Source: an uncultured Bacteroidales bacterium
Lineage (GTDB): Bacteria > Bacteroidota > Bacteroidia > Bacteroidales > Bacteroidaceae
Direction: 5' to 3'
Assembly: GCA_902798615.1 (NCBI GenBank)
Contig: CADBXL010000011.1
Span: 1-64,000 of the forward strand
Length of the DNA stretch: 64,000 nt
Shown: positions 1 through 8,223 of the stretch, piece by piece
Position numbering within the stretch: the stretch's first letter is position 1
How the letters are laid out: each line of letters begins with the position of its first letter
Translations under genes and position numbers: made by a program
Notes under the pieces: model-generated
The model's input: the letters and a program-made list of their open reading frames with translations, nothing else
The model's database searches: none
What the model was told of the DNA's origin: nothing

Positions 1-154
1 GAATGATTGTTCTGAGGCTCTTTTTTGTTTTCCACCAGAAGACAGGATAGTCAATAATCTCGAACGCAAAGGCACAGGGCGCGAAGATTATTAGTTATAT
101 GAGTCTGTATTTCCTTTTTTCATGATATAATTTGGTGGTCTAAGATTTTTTGTA
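1..154. other. Left-edge intergenic sequence
   Basis: I see no gene, RNA gene or convincing repeat here. The sequence is moderately AT-rich and leads into the promoter of the BspA-like gene. Confidence 0.5.
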
Positions 155-162
155 TATTTTTG
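155..162 (+). promoter_or_regulatory. -7 promoter box of the BspA-like gene
   Basis: TATTTTTG matches the Bacteroidota primary-sigma -7 consensus TAnnTTTG. It would start transcription near base 169, giving a leader of about 390 nt. The second BspA-like gene has the same box at 57557-57564 on the other strand and a leader of nearly identical length. Confidence 0.6.
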
Positions 163-168
163 CAGCAG

Positions 169-557
169 AATATTGAAAATTAATTATTAACCCTTAAAGT
201 CAAATTAATAAGAAACAGAAAGTACATTTTAGAATAAAATCAGACGAGCGGTATCGCTTTCCCCATGCTGATGATAGTCTCAGACATTCTCAGCAAATAG
301 TAAATCACTAATTCTATTAACTTGGGTGAGCAACTACCAATTCTCTCGAAATAAAATATAACATAGAGCTTTTGCTCTTGTTCTCTATCCGACGAAACCG
401 CCAATTTCAAACGCGAGAACAAGAATGCGAAAAGTTCCATGTCCGTTTAGGACGTGGACTTTTACCGTATTACTTGTCAGCGTTGCGGTGCTTGGCGGTA
501 CCTGTTGGATAGGACGAGGATTTCGGAAGGTCTGCGCCCTTTTTATTTTTCTCTACT
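169..557 (+). promoter_or_regulatory. Structured 5' leader RNA with terminator-like hairpin
   Basis: Long untranslated leader strongly conserved with the one at 57164-57556 (minus strand). Visible structure: a 9-bp stem CTTGTTCTC (377-385) with GAGAACAAG (415-423), whose loop contains ACCGCCAA (397-404). A second hairpin CCATGTCC/GGACGTGG lies around 437-457. A hairpin pairing GGCG (494-497) plus ACC (500-502) with GGT (529-531) plus CGCC (535-538) is followed by a T-rich run (540-550) and then the ATG at 558. The loop ACCGCCAA is the exact complement of TTGGCGGT (492-499), so loop pairing would dismantle the terminator-like stem. This suggests attenuation control of the adhesin gene. The pairing is seen; the regulation is inferred. 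Confidence 0.6.
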
Positions 558-3500
558 ATGAAAAAGGTTTTTACACTTATTCTGTTAAGCATGATTGCCT
601 TCAATACAATTCATGCGGAGATTACATGGACTTTATCTAATGATGGCACCTTAACTATATCAGGAGGATATATGGATTACTATGGTCCAGATAATGCACC
701 TTGGTATTTCAAACGCGACAGAATCAAAAAAGTTGTGATAGAAAAGGGAGTGACAAGCATAGGAGAATATGCATTCTGGAACTGCAAAACTCTCACATCA
801 ATCTATATCCCAGAATCTGTTATAAAAATTGGTGATCATGCTTTTGATTATTGCTCAAGTCTCACCTCTATTACTATCCCAAGTTCTGTGACGAGTATTG
901 GAAAATATGTATTTCAGGATTGTCCAGCTCTAACTACTGCCACTATTGGTATGGGACTGACAAATATTCAAGGTGTATTCTCAGGTTGTTCCAATCTAAA
1001 AACAATTGTAATCCTTGATGGTGAAACGAGTATAAAGAGTGGTTTTTTCAGTGGCTGTAAAGGTTTCACCTCAATTACCATTCCTAACTCTGTGACAAGT
1101 ATTGGAGATGCTGCTTTCTATGGTTGCTCAGGTCTCGCATCAATCACCATCCCCAACTCTGTGACGAGTATTGGAAATTATGCTTTCAAGGGTTGTACAA
1201 GTCTCACCTCAATTGCAATCCCCCACTCTGTAACGAGCATTGGGTATGAAGTTTTTAGCAATAGTGGTCTTACCTCAATCACCATCCCAAACTCTGTGAC
1301 AAGTATCGGAAGTTATGCTTTCCATGACTGTGCAGGTCTTACCTCAGTCACCATCCCAAACTCTGTGACAAGTATCGGAAATTATGCTTTCCGTGACTGT
1401 GCAGGTCTTACCTCAATCACCATCCCAAACTCTGTGACAAGTATTGGAGATTATGCTTTCCAAGGTTGCTCAGGTCTCACATCAGTCACCATCCCCAGCT
1501 CTTTAACGACTATTAACAGTTTTACTTTCGAGGGCTGCTCAAGTCTCGCATCTGTCACTATCCCCAACTCTGTGACAACTATTAAAAGTTTTGCTTTTGG
1601 TAATTGCTCAGGTCTCACCTCAATAACGATACCAAACTCTGTGTCGAGTATTGATGGTGCTTTCTCTGGTTGCACAAGTCTCACCTCTATTACAATCCCT
1701 AACTCTGTGATGAGTATAGGAAGTTATACATTCCGGAATTGCTCAGCCCTCACCTCAATCAATATTCCTGAGTCTGTGACGAGTATTGGAAAGGAGGCTT
1801 TCAGCAATTGCTCTGGTCTTATTTCAATCACTATCCCTAATTCTGTAAAGAGTCTTGGAGATAACGTTTTCCAGAATTGTTTAAATCTCACATCAATCAC
1901 CATCCCAAACTCTGTGACAAGTATTGGAGATTATGCATTTAATGGTTGCTCAGGTCTTACTTCAATCACTATCCCAAATTCTGTGACGAGTATTGGGAAC
2001 AAAGCTTTTGATGGCTGCTCTGGGCTTACCTCTGTTTCTATAGGTAACTCTGTGACAAGTATTGGAGATTATGCATTTAATGGTTGCTCAGGCCTTACCT
2101 CAATCACGATTCCAAATTCGGTGACGAAAATTGGAATCAGAACTTTCGATGGCTGCTCAATCACTTCTGTAATTATAGGAATGAAAGAAATTGGAGAAAC
2201 ATTCAAAGGCTGGAAACAACTTACCTCCGTTACTATTCAAGATGGTGTAGTGAATATTGGCAAATCGGCATTCTCTGATTGTTCTGGCCTTACCTCTGTT
2301 ACTATTCAAGATGGTGTAGTGAATATTGGCGAATCGGCATTCTCTAATTGCTCTAAGCTTACCTCAATTACGATCCCAAATTCTGTGACGAGTATTGGAT
2401 ACAAAGCTTTCGATAAATGTTCTGGACTCACATCAGTCTCTATAGGAAACTCTGTGACAAGTATTGGAGGTTATGCTTTCTCTGGTTGTTATGGTATTAC
2501 CTCTATCACTATTCCCGAGTCTGTAAAGAATATAGGTGGATATGCTTTCTATGGTTGTGGGGTTACCTCTATCACTATTCCAAAATCAGTGGGGAGCATT
2601 GGAGCTTCTGCTTTCTATGGTTGCCCAATCACGTCTGTAACTATAGGTATGAGAAATATCAACGACACATTCAAAGGTCGTAAAGAACTAACCTCCATTA
2701 CTCTTCTTGATGGTGTGGTGAATATTGGAAAATCAGCTTTTGAGAATTGTTCAGGTATCACTTCCATCATTATTCCTAACACTGTGAAAAGTATTGGAGA
2801 AAAAGCCTTTCAAAATTGCTCAGGTATCACTTCTATTTGCATCCCAAACTCTGTAGAAAGTGTAGGGAACTCTGCTTTCTCTGGTTGTCCTATCACTTCT
2901 GCAACGATAGGCATGAAAAATGTAGGAAATACATTCAAGGATTTTCCAAGTCTTGCCTCAGTCACTCTTCTTGATGGTGTTGAGAGTATAGGAGATGACG
3001 CTTTCCAAAATTGTACAAATCTTACTTCTATAACCATTCCAAACTCTGTGATGAGTATTGGAGAGATGGCTTTTGAAGGAACACCATGGTACGCCAATCA
3101 ACAAGGGGACTTAGTATATGCAGGACTTGTTCTTTATAAATATAGAGGTTCTATGCCTGCAAACACAAAAATGGTTATTAAGGAAGGAACAAAAGGAATA
3201 GCCGCATCTGCTTTCTCTAATTGTTCAGGTCTTACTTCTATCACTATCCCTAACACTGTGACAAATATTGGGGAAAAGGCTTTTTACGAGTGTAACTCCT
3301 TGACTTTTGTTAATATACCTAATAATGTGACTAGTATTGGAGCAAATGCATTTTATAATTGCTGTTCTCTTACTTCCATTTTCATTCCTAATAGTGTGAC
3401 AAGCATAGAGGAAGGCGCTTTTTATTGGTGCAGTTCCATTACTTCTATTTCTATTCCTAATAGTGTAAAAAATATTGGAAATAATGCGTTTTATGGTTGT

Positions 3501-4472
3501 GACGATTTGAGGGATATAACTATCAATGTCAACAAAGAACTGGAAATTGGGAATTCTGCATTTTACAGTTCTGTATCAAAAATAGAAAATATAGCAATGT
3601 TTGGCATGACGTTGCCTGTTAGTACGGGAAGTAATTTTGTGAGTGAAAGAATTTTTCAACAAGCAACACTTTCCGTGCCATTAGCTCTTTATAGTAAATA
3701 TCGTTCTACAAGTCCTTGGCAAAGATTCAGCAAGATAGAAAAGAACAAATCAGTAATATATCTAAGAGATGATGAATCATATACAAGCAATGAACAAAAT
3801 GATATAGAGGAAATATCATATACACGTATTTTCAGCACCACGTCATGGGAGGCTCTTTATATACCGTTCTCTATAAGCTATGATGACTGGAAGGATGATT
3901 TCGAACTTGCCTATATAAAGGACATTCGACAGATTGACGATAATAGTGACAATGTTATTGACAGGACTATAATGGATATTGTAATGATAGAAAATGGTGA
4001 GATTGCTCCCAATACCCCTTATCTCATTAGGGCAAAGAGCATAGGCAATAAAACATTTACCGTAAACAATGCTCCACTCTCAAAGTCGGAAGAGAATAGT
4101 ATGGATTGCTCTACCACCATAGCAAAGTTCACCTTCACGGGTACTTATAACCCTATCTCAACAGGAACCTTGAAGGCAAATGATTATTATGTTATGGCTG
4201 ACGGTTCTCTTAAAAAAGCAGATGATGCAAGTGAACTTTTGCCATATCGTTGGTATATGAAAGCAGAATCACGTAATTCTTCATATAACATAAGCAATCT
4301 TGCAAAGACGATTACGGTCAATGTTATAGATGAAGATGCTACTGGTGTTAGAGATTTACGGACAGCAAATGATAGTTCTGCAATTTATGATTTGAACGGC
4401 AGATTGGTAAATGAAAAGTATCTAAAGTCAGGCTTGTATATCAGGAACGGAAAGAAGATTTTAGTGAAATAA
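558..4472 (+). CDS. BspA-like leucine-rich repeat surface protein
   Basis: Secreted 1304-residue protein. Residues 1-20 form a signal peptide (MKKVFTLILLSMIAFNTIHA). From about residue 50 to 1010 it consists almost entirely of BspA-type (TpLRR, LRR_5) repeats of 22-23 residues with the pattern SITIPNSVTSIGxxAFxxC, broken in places by shorter variants. A non-repeat domain follows (about 1070-1270), homologous to the C-terminal half of the protein at 55688-57163. The tail ends YIRNGKKILVK, like C-terminal sorting tails of type IX secretion cargo. BspA-family proteins mediate adhesion to host proteins and other bacteria; the ligand here is unknown. The ATG is fixed by the signal peptide and by the paralogue. 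Near-identical DNA repeats make length variation by recombination likely. Confidence 0.9.
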   Translation: MKKVFTLILLSMIAFNTIHAEITWTLSNDGTLTISGGYMDYYGPDNAPWYFKRDRIKKVVIEKGVTSIGEYAFWNCKTLTSIYIPESVIKIGDHAFDYCSSLTSITIPSSVTSIGKYVFQDCPALTTATIGMGLTNIQGVFSGCSNLKTIVILDGETSIKSGFFSGCKGFTSITIPNSVTSIGDAAFYGCSGLASITIPNSVTSIGNYAFKGCTSLTSIAIPHSVTSIGYEVFSNSGLTSITIPNSVTSIGSYAFHDCAGLTSVTIPNSVTSIGNYAFRDCAGLTSITIPNSVTSIGDYAFQGCSGLTSVTIPSSLTTINSFTFEGCSSLASVTIPNSVTTIKSFAFGNCSGLTSITIPNSVSSIDGAFSGCTSLTSITIPNSVMSIGSYTFRNCSALTSINIPESVTSIGKEAFSNCSGLISITIPNSVKSLGDNVFQNCLNLTSITIPNSVTSIGDYAFNGCSGLTSITIPNSVTSIGNKAFDGCSGLTSVSIGNSVTSIGDYAFNGCSGLTSITIPNSVTKIGIRTFDGCSITSVIIGMKEIGETFKGWKQLTSVTIQDGVVNIGKSAFSDCSGLTSVTIQDGVVNIGESAFSNCSKLTSITIPNSVTSIGYKAFDKCSGLTSVSIGNSVTSIGGYAFSGCYGITSITIPESVKNIGGYAFYGCGVTSITIPKSVGSIGASAFYGCPITSVTIGMRNINDTFKGRKELTSITLLDGVVNIGKSAFENCSGITSIIIPNTVKSIGEKAFQNCSGITSICIPNSVESVGNSAFSGCPITSATIGMKNVGNTFKDFPSLASVTLLDGVESIGDDAFQNCTNLTSITIPNSVMSIGEMAFEGTPWYANQQGDLVYAGLVLYKYRGSMPANTKMVIKEGTKGIAASAFSNCSGLTSITIPNTVTNIGEKAFYECNSLTFVNIPNNVTSIGANAFYNCCSLTSIFIPNSVTSIEEGAFYWCSSITSISIPNSVKNIGNNAFYGCDDLRDITINVNKELEIGNSAFYSSVSKIENIAMFGMTLPVSTGSNFVSERIFQQATLSVPLALYSKYRSTSPWQRFSKIEKNKSVIYLRDDESYTSNEQNDIEEISYTRIFSTTSWEALYIPFSISYDDWKDDFELAYIKDIRQIDDNSDNVIDRTIMDIVMIENGEIAPNTPYLIRAKSIGNKTFTVNNAPLSKSEENSMDCSTTIAKFTFTGTYNPISTGTLKANDYYVMADGSLKKADDASELLPYRWYMKAESRNSSYNISNLAKTITVNVIDEDATGVRDLRTANDSSAIYDLNGRLVNEKYLKSGLYIRNGKKILVK

Positions 4473-4502
4473 TTGATAGAGAAACAATATCTTAAAACTT
4501 AA

Positions 4503-4533
4503 GGGGCGCTCTCAAATCGAGGGTGCTCCTTTT
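4503..4533 (+). terminator. Rho-independent terminator after the BspA-like gene
   Basis: GGGGCGCTC pairs with GAGGGTGCTCC around a short loop, allowing G-U pairs, and is followed by TTTT. It lies 30 bases after the stop codon. Confidence 0.7.
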
Positions 4534-4561
4534 GTAATACCTTTCGATAGACAAAATAAAA

Positions 4562-4773
4562 AATCAAAGAATTTGAAGAGGGGGGTGCACTTTTCGTATT
4601 TTAACGCATTTTCCTTCTGATTATCAATATGTTAGACAGAGTGCACCTCCCCTCAAAACCTATTATGCTTCTTAGGGGGAGGTGCACTCGTTATTTTCAG
4701 TTGATTATCAATGTGTTATACATAAAAAGAGGTAAAAGTGCACCCCCCTATAAAAACTTTCACGAAAAAATAC
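4562..4773. repeat. Palindromic GTGCAC-box element, copy 1
   Basis: Non-coding element with four boxes in alternating orientation: GGGGGTGCAC (4581-4590), GTGCACCTCCCC (4641-4652), GGGGGAGGTGCAC (4675-4687) and GTGCACCCCCC (4738-4748). A TGATTATCAA motif occurs twice inside. Outer boxes 1 and 4, and inner boxes 2 and 3, form nested inverted repeats. Related elements lie at 25430-25661 and 54936-55168. No open reading frame of note. A MITE-like or REP-like origin is possible but not shown. Confidence 0.7.
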
Positions 4774-4857
4774 ACTTGTAATCCAAACATCGCAAAATCT
4801 GCCTTTGCATTTTTTAGAATTAAACGCCAAACACGTACATGGTGGCTAACAACGCTT

Positions 4858-5228
4858 TGAAAAAAAGAATTTTCACATAACTCTGAAACTCGTCACCCTC
4901 AACGCTGCAAGTAATTGTGACTCTTTTGGTTACAGAGGTGATTCATTTTAAAGCACTCGTCACCCACTCATCACCAGAATCTTTGTATCTTGTTGAGTAT
5001 GTGGAGAATATACACGCAAATCACTCGTCACCACTTATCAATGTACTTAGGGTGACGAGTGGATTTGCTATGTAACTTGTTATATATCAAGATGATACAT
5101 GCGCATGGGTGATGAGTGGGTGACGAGTGAAGTGAAATGAATCACCGCTACAACTCTCTGACACAGAAAACTTTATGACGCTATGGGTGACGAGTTGCAG
5201 AGTTGTATGAAAATTCTTTTTTTTGAGG
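4858..5228. repeat. Long imperfect palindrome with TCACTCGTCACC boxes
   Basis: About 370 bp whose left and right halves are imperfect reverse complements. The ends pair (AAAAAGAATTTTCA near 4862 with TGAAAATTCTTTTTT near 5208). CTCGTCACC occurs near 4889, 4955 and 5023; GGTGACGAG occurs near 5050, 5120 and 5186. Flanking words also pair, for example GATTCATTTTA with AATGAATC and GCAAATCACTCGTCACC with its complement. There is no coding frame. The architecture resembles the GTGCAC elements but the sequence differs. Confidence 0.7.
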
Positions 5229-5249
5229 TTGATTCTATTTTGCCTTTAC

Positions 5250-5370
5250 TGCAAGTCCCAAGTAATTCCTATGTGATTCCCTTGTAAGTCCCATTTTTCT
5301 CCCATTATAGGGAACGGACTTGGAACGGATTTACAACGGACTTGGAACGGAGGTGAAGCGAAGGGAGGAC
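5250..5370. repeat. Inverted array of 11-bp repeats, copy A
   Basis: The left half has TCC-bearing 11-mers (AAGTCCC, AATTCCT, GATTCCC types). The right half has consecutive 11-mers AACGGACTTGG, AACGGATTTAC, AACGGACTTGG, AACGGAGGTGA. The halves are complementary, so the array can fold into one long hairpin. Related arrays are at 25697-25830, 29430-29530, 54761-54893 and 55333-55445, with a sequence-divergent one at 9082-9185. Confidence 0.75.
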
Positions 5371-5386
5371 GAATAGGCTTGAAAAA

Positions 5387-5418
5387 CAAAAAAGAGATAC
5401 TCGAAAGTATCTCTTTTT
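5387..5418 (-). terminator. Terminator of tRNA-Asn
   Basis: Perfect hairpin AAAGAGATAC / GTATCTCTTT with six-base loop TCGAAA and A/T runs on both sides, immediately downstream of the tRNA on the minus strand. Confidence 0.8.
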
Positions 5419-5419
5419 G

Positions 5420-5493
5420 CGCTCCAGGATGGGCTTGAACCAACGACCCCATGATTAACAGTCATGTGCTCTAACCAACTGAGCTACTGAAGC
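5420..5493 (-). tRNA. tRNA-Asn (anticodon GTT)
   Basis: On the minus strand the cloverleaf starts GCTTCAG and closes with CTGGAGC, a 7-bp acceptor stem with one G-U. The D-arm has AGTTGGTTAGA, the anticodon loop reads CTGTTAATC with anticodon GTT, and the T-loop is TTCAAGC. Discriminator G; CCA is not encoded. Confidence 0.93.
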
Positions 5494-5533
5494 AGTTTTA
5501 TGTTGCAATCAGCGTTATTTCTTAATTGCGATG

Positions 5534-5541
5534 CAAAGGTA
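5534..5541 (-). promoter_or_regulatory. -7 promoter box of tRNA-Asn
   Basis: Reverse complement reads TACCTTTG, a perfect TAnnTTTG box about 40 bp upstream of the mature tRNA. Nothing further is visible between here and the promoter of the S41 peptidase. Confidence 0.7.
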
Positions 5542-5802
5542 CAACGATTTTCTGAAACTACCAAACTTTTTTCAAGAAATTTGAAAAAAAAGTTGAAAAA
5601 AGTCTATTTTTTGCGGTTTTGTATTCTATCTCCGGGTAGTTATATGTTATTGTAGGTGTTTCTTGCCGCTTTTGATCATTAATCCATTAAAACTATCATT
5701 TATGATGCGAATATATGCTTCGTGCAATTGGATTTTAGGGATAGTTAGTCTTAAATGTAAGTTAAATTATTGGTAAAGTTAGTTTTTTTTCGTGAATTTT
5801 AG

Positions 5803-5810
5803 TACCTTTG
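5803..5810 (+). promoter_or_regulatory. -7 promoter box of the S41 peptidase gene
   Basis: TACCTTTG, 23 bp before the start codon at 5834, implying a very short leader. Confidence 0.7.
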
Positions 5811-5833
5811 TAGCAATTTTTGAAAAATAGACA

Positions 5834-7480
5834 ATGAAGAAAATATTAACCATCATAATTCTGGCTGTCAGCCTCTCGGCTCCTGCACAGAAGAACCATA
5901 ACTACGATGTAGCTCGTAACCTTGAGATTTTCTCTGCAATATACAAGAATCTCAACATGATGTATGTTGATACGTTGGACGCGTCAGAGGTTGTCGGTAC
6001 TGGCATAAAGGCCATGCTCAGGTCTCTTGACCCATATACAGAATACTATGCATCTGATGAAGTGAAGAACCTTAAGCAGATGCTGACGGGTAAGTATGCG
6101 GGTATAGGTGCTATTGTGAGGAAGAATCTTAAAACTGGTAACGTATGTATTGACGAGCCTTATTTCGGTATGCCAGCTCAGGAGGTAGGTCTTAGAAAAG
6201 GAGATGAGATTATCTCTATCGACGATTCTACTATGGTTGGCAAGGATGTAAGCTATGTGTCAAGCCATTTGCGTGGTGATGCCGGTTCAACGTTCCTCTT
6301 GGTTTACAAGCGCCCTGGAGAGAAGAAGGAGTCTAAGGTAAAGGTAAAGCGCAGAGCGATTCAGTTGCCTTCCGTACCTTATTATGGTATGCTTGACGAG
6401 AATGTGGGTTATATAGCCTTGAATCAGTTTACAGAGGGTTGCTCTCAGGATGTTCGTCGTGCGTTTATCGAGCTTCGTCAACAGGGAATGAAAGGCTTTG
6501 TGTTCGACCTTAGAAACAACGGTGGTGGTTCTCTTCAGGAGGCAATAAAGATAGTTAATATGTTTGTGCCAAAGGGCATAACCTTGGTAACTACCAAAGG
6601 TAAGATGAAGAAGGTGAACCATTCATATAAGACAGACGCTCAGCCAATAGATACTGTTATGCCTGTTGTCGTTATGGTGAATGGAAATACCGCTTCTGCA
6701 AGTGAGATTACTGCCGGTTCTTTGCAGGACCTTGACAGAGCTGTAGTCTTCGGAACACGTACCTATGGCAAGGGACTCGTGCAGGTTCCTATGGATCTGC
6801 CTCACAATACGAGTATGAAACTGACCACTTCAAAATACTATATTCCAAGTGGCCGTTGCATTCAGGCAATCAACTACAAGCATACAGGTGGTGGCTACAA
6901 AGAGCATATCCCAGATTCTCTGACTCATGTCTTCCATACGGCTAATGGTCGTGAGGTGAGAGATGGCGGAGGCATTAAGCCTGATGTTGAGTTCAAGGGC
7001 GACACAATTCCTAATATCGCTGTTTATCTTGCAAGCTCAGGCCTCGACTCTACGGAGGTGATGTTCAATTGGGTTGTAGATTATATAATGAAGCATGACT
7101 CTATAGCAAAGCCAGAGGAATTCAGGCTCTCAGAGAGTGAATGGAAAGATTTCTCAAAGGCAGTAGTTGATGCCGGCTTCAAATACGACCGTGAAACCGT
7201 AAAGATCTATGATGAACTTATCAAGGTTGCCAAGATGGAAGGCTATTATGATGATAACAAAGAAGAGTTTGAAGCCTTGAAGGCTAAGCTCAGCCATAAT
7301 CTTTCACGAGAGCTGGAGAAAAACGAAAGGCAGATCCGTCGGGTACTTGAGGCGGACATAATAACAGCTTACTATTATCAGAAAGGAGCTATAGCCTATC
7401 AGAATGGCTATGACAAGCAGATACAGGAGGCAAAGCGACTCGTCATGTCGGACGATTATCTGAAGAGTATAACGAAATAG
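5834..7480 (+). CDS. S41-family carboxyl-terminal processing peptidase (CtpA/Prc type)
   Basis: 548-residue exported serine protease. A short signal peptide (residues 1-18) is followed by an N-terminal helical region, a PDZ domain (about 85-170, containing the AGIGAIV and GLRKGDEIISID motifs) and the S41 catalytic core (about 180-370). The catalytic pair is visible: Ser288 in NTASASE and Lys313 in TYGKGLVQ, 25 residues apart as in Prc. A 180-residue helical C-terminal extension follows. Family members trim C-termini of envelope or secreted proteins; the target here is unknown. It stands alone, with its own promoter and terminator. Confidence 0.92.
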   Translation: MKKILTIIILAVSLSAPAQKNHNYDVARNLEIFSAIYKNLNMMYVDTLDASEVVGTGIKAMLRSLDPYTEYYASDEVKNLKQMLTGKYAGIGAIVRKNLKTGNVCIDEPYFGMPAQEVGLRKGDEIISIDDSTMVGKDVSYVSSHLRGDAGSTFLLVYKRPGEKKESKVKVKRRAIQLPSVPYYGMLDENVGYIALNQFTEGCSQDVRRAFIELRQQGMKGFVFDLRNNGGGSLQEAIKIVNMFVPKGITLVTTKGKMKKVNHSYKTDAQPIDTVMPVVVMVNGNTASASEITAGSLQDLDRAVVFGTRTYGKGLVQVPMDLPHNTSMKLTTSKYYIPSGRCIQAINYKHTGGGYKEHIPDSLTHVFHTANGREVRDGGGIKPDVEFKGDTIPNIAVYLASSGLDSTEVMFNWVVDYIMKHDSIAKPEEFRLSESEWKDFSKAVVDAGFKYDRETVKIYDELIKVAKMEGYYDDNKEEFEALKAKLSHNLSRELEKNERQIRRVLEADIITAYYYQKGAIAYQNGYDKQIQEAKRLVMSDDYLKSITK

Positions 7481-7498
7481 AAACAGCTAAAATATATA

Positions 7499-7540
7499 GA
7501 TGGGTTCACTTCAAAAAAAGAAGTGAACCCATCTTGTTTT
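7499..7540 (+). terminator. Strong terminator after the S41 peptidase gene
   Basis: 14-bp perfect stem GATGGGTTCACTTC / GAAGTGAACCCATC with a seven-A loop, followed by TTGTTTTTTATT. The A-rich loop could also serve the convergent lipoprotein gene, whose stop codon is at 7541. Confidence 0.9.
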
Positions 7541-8080
7541 TTATTCTAAAGGTTCGATAATCGGTTTATCGCCTGTCTGTTTTATCCTTATGGAATATTC
7601 CGTAGGTGTTATCGTTTTTCCTTCATACTCAATATTTTTGATAAAGATGGAGTTTCCGCCAATAAAGTCAGGCTTATTCAAAGATGAGAAATCAAAATTG
7701 ACGGACAGAATGATTTGCTTTCCGTTTATTTCCATCAGCAGATCCGTCTTACCATATCCTGTGGTTTTGTCGGCGTTGAAAATCATGCATTTCCTATCAG
7801 GCAAATCGACGGAAAGCCGAACAATTTTTCTTTCCTTGTAACTCACAATTTCAAGGTTCGCTTTCTTTTTTGATACTTGTCCTACAACAGACAACTTGTT
7901 TTCTTCCAAGAGCTTGTCGTAATCTATGACCTTGCCGTTTCCGTCAACAATCTCCATGTATAGCGAATTTAAGATGGCAGAAGCATACATAGGCTCATAT
8001 TCCTCATCATCGTCTTTAGAACATGAGGTGAATGTGGTGAGAACTAATAGTAAACAGACGAATAGATTTGCGATCTTCAT
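7541..8080 (-). CDS. Small hypothetical lipoprotein
   Basis: 179 residues from the ATG at 8080. The longer frame to 8308 would overlap the upstream gene and lacks a signal sequence, so the internal start MKIANLFVCLLLV is preferred. It gives a lipoprotein signal ending TTFTSC-S with acidic residues (KDDDEE) right after the cysteine. The mature part is predicted mostly beta-stranded and soluble. I do not recognise a named family; short lipoproteins of this kind are common in Bacteroidales. It lies 143 bp downstream of the CPBP-like membrane protein gene and may be transcribed with it. Function unknown. Confidence 0.75.
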   Translation of the reverse strand: MKIANLFVCLLLVLTTFTSCSKDDDEEYEPMYASAILNSLYMEIVDGNGKVIDYDKLLEENKLSVVGQVSKKKANLEIVSYKERKIVRLSVDLPDRKCMIFNADKTTGYGKTDLLMEINGKQIILSVNFDFSSLNKPDFIGGNSIFIKNIEYEGKTITPTEYSIRIKQTGDKPIIEPLE

Positions 8081-8223
8081 AATTTGTAATGTTTTTGATT
8101 GTTGATGTTGAAAATCATCTTCCCTTAGAAAAATGCCGTTATGCCCAAGGTTAAAGATATTTCTAACTATAGAATGCAAAAACAATACGAATCTTGCATG
8201 AATGAAGCGATGATTTTGTCTTT

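Noticed and set aside
425-640. 71-codon frame in the leader of the first BspA-like gene
   Set aside because: The leader is conserved with 57164-57556, but indels change the reading frame between copies, so conservation is at the RNA level.
1451-3097. Minus-strand frames opposite the BspA-like repeats
   Set aside because: Mirror images of the tandem repeats; low-complexity products without start context or promoter.
5250-5370. CRISPR array
   Set aside because: Units are 11 bp, contiguous without spacers, and inverted around a centre; no cas genes.
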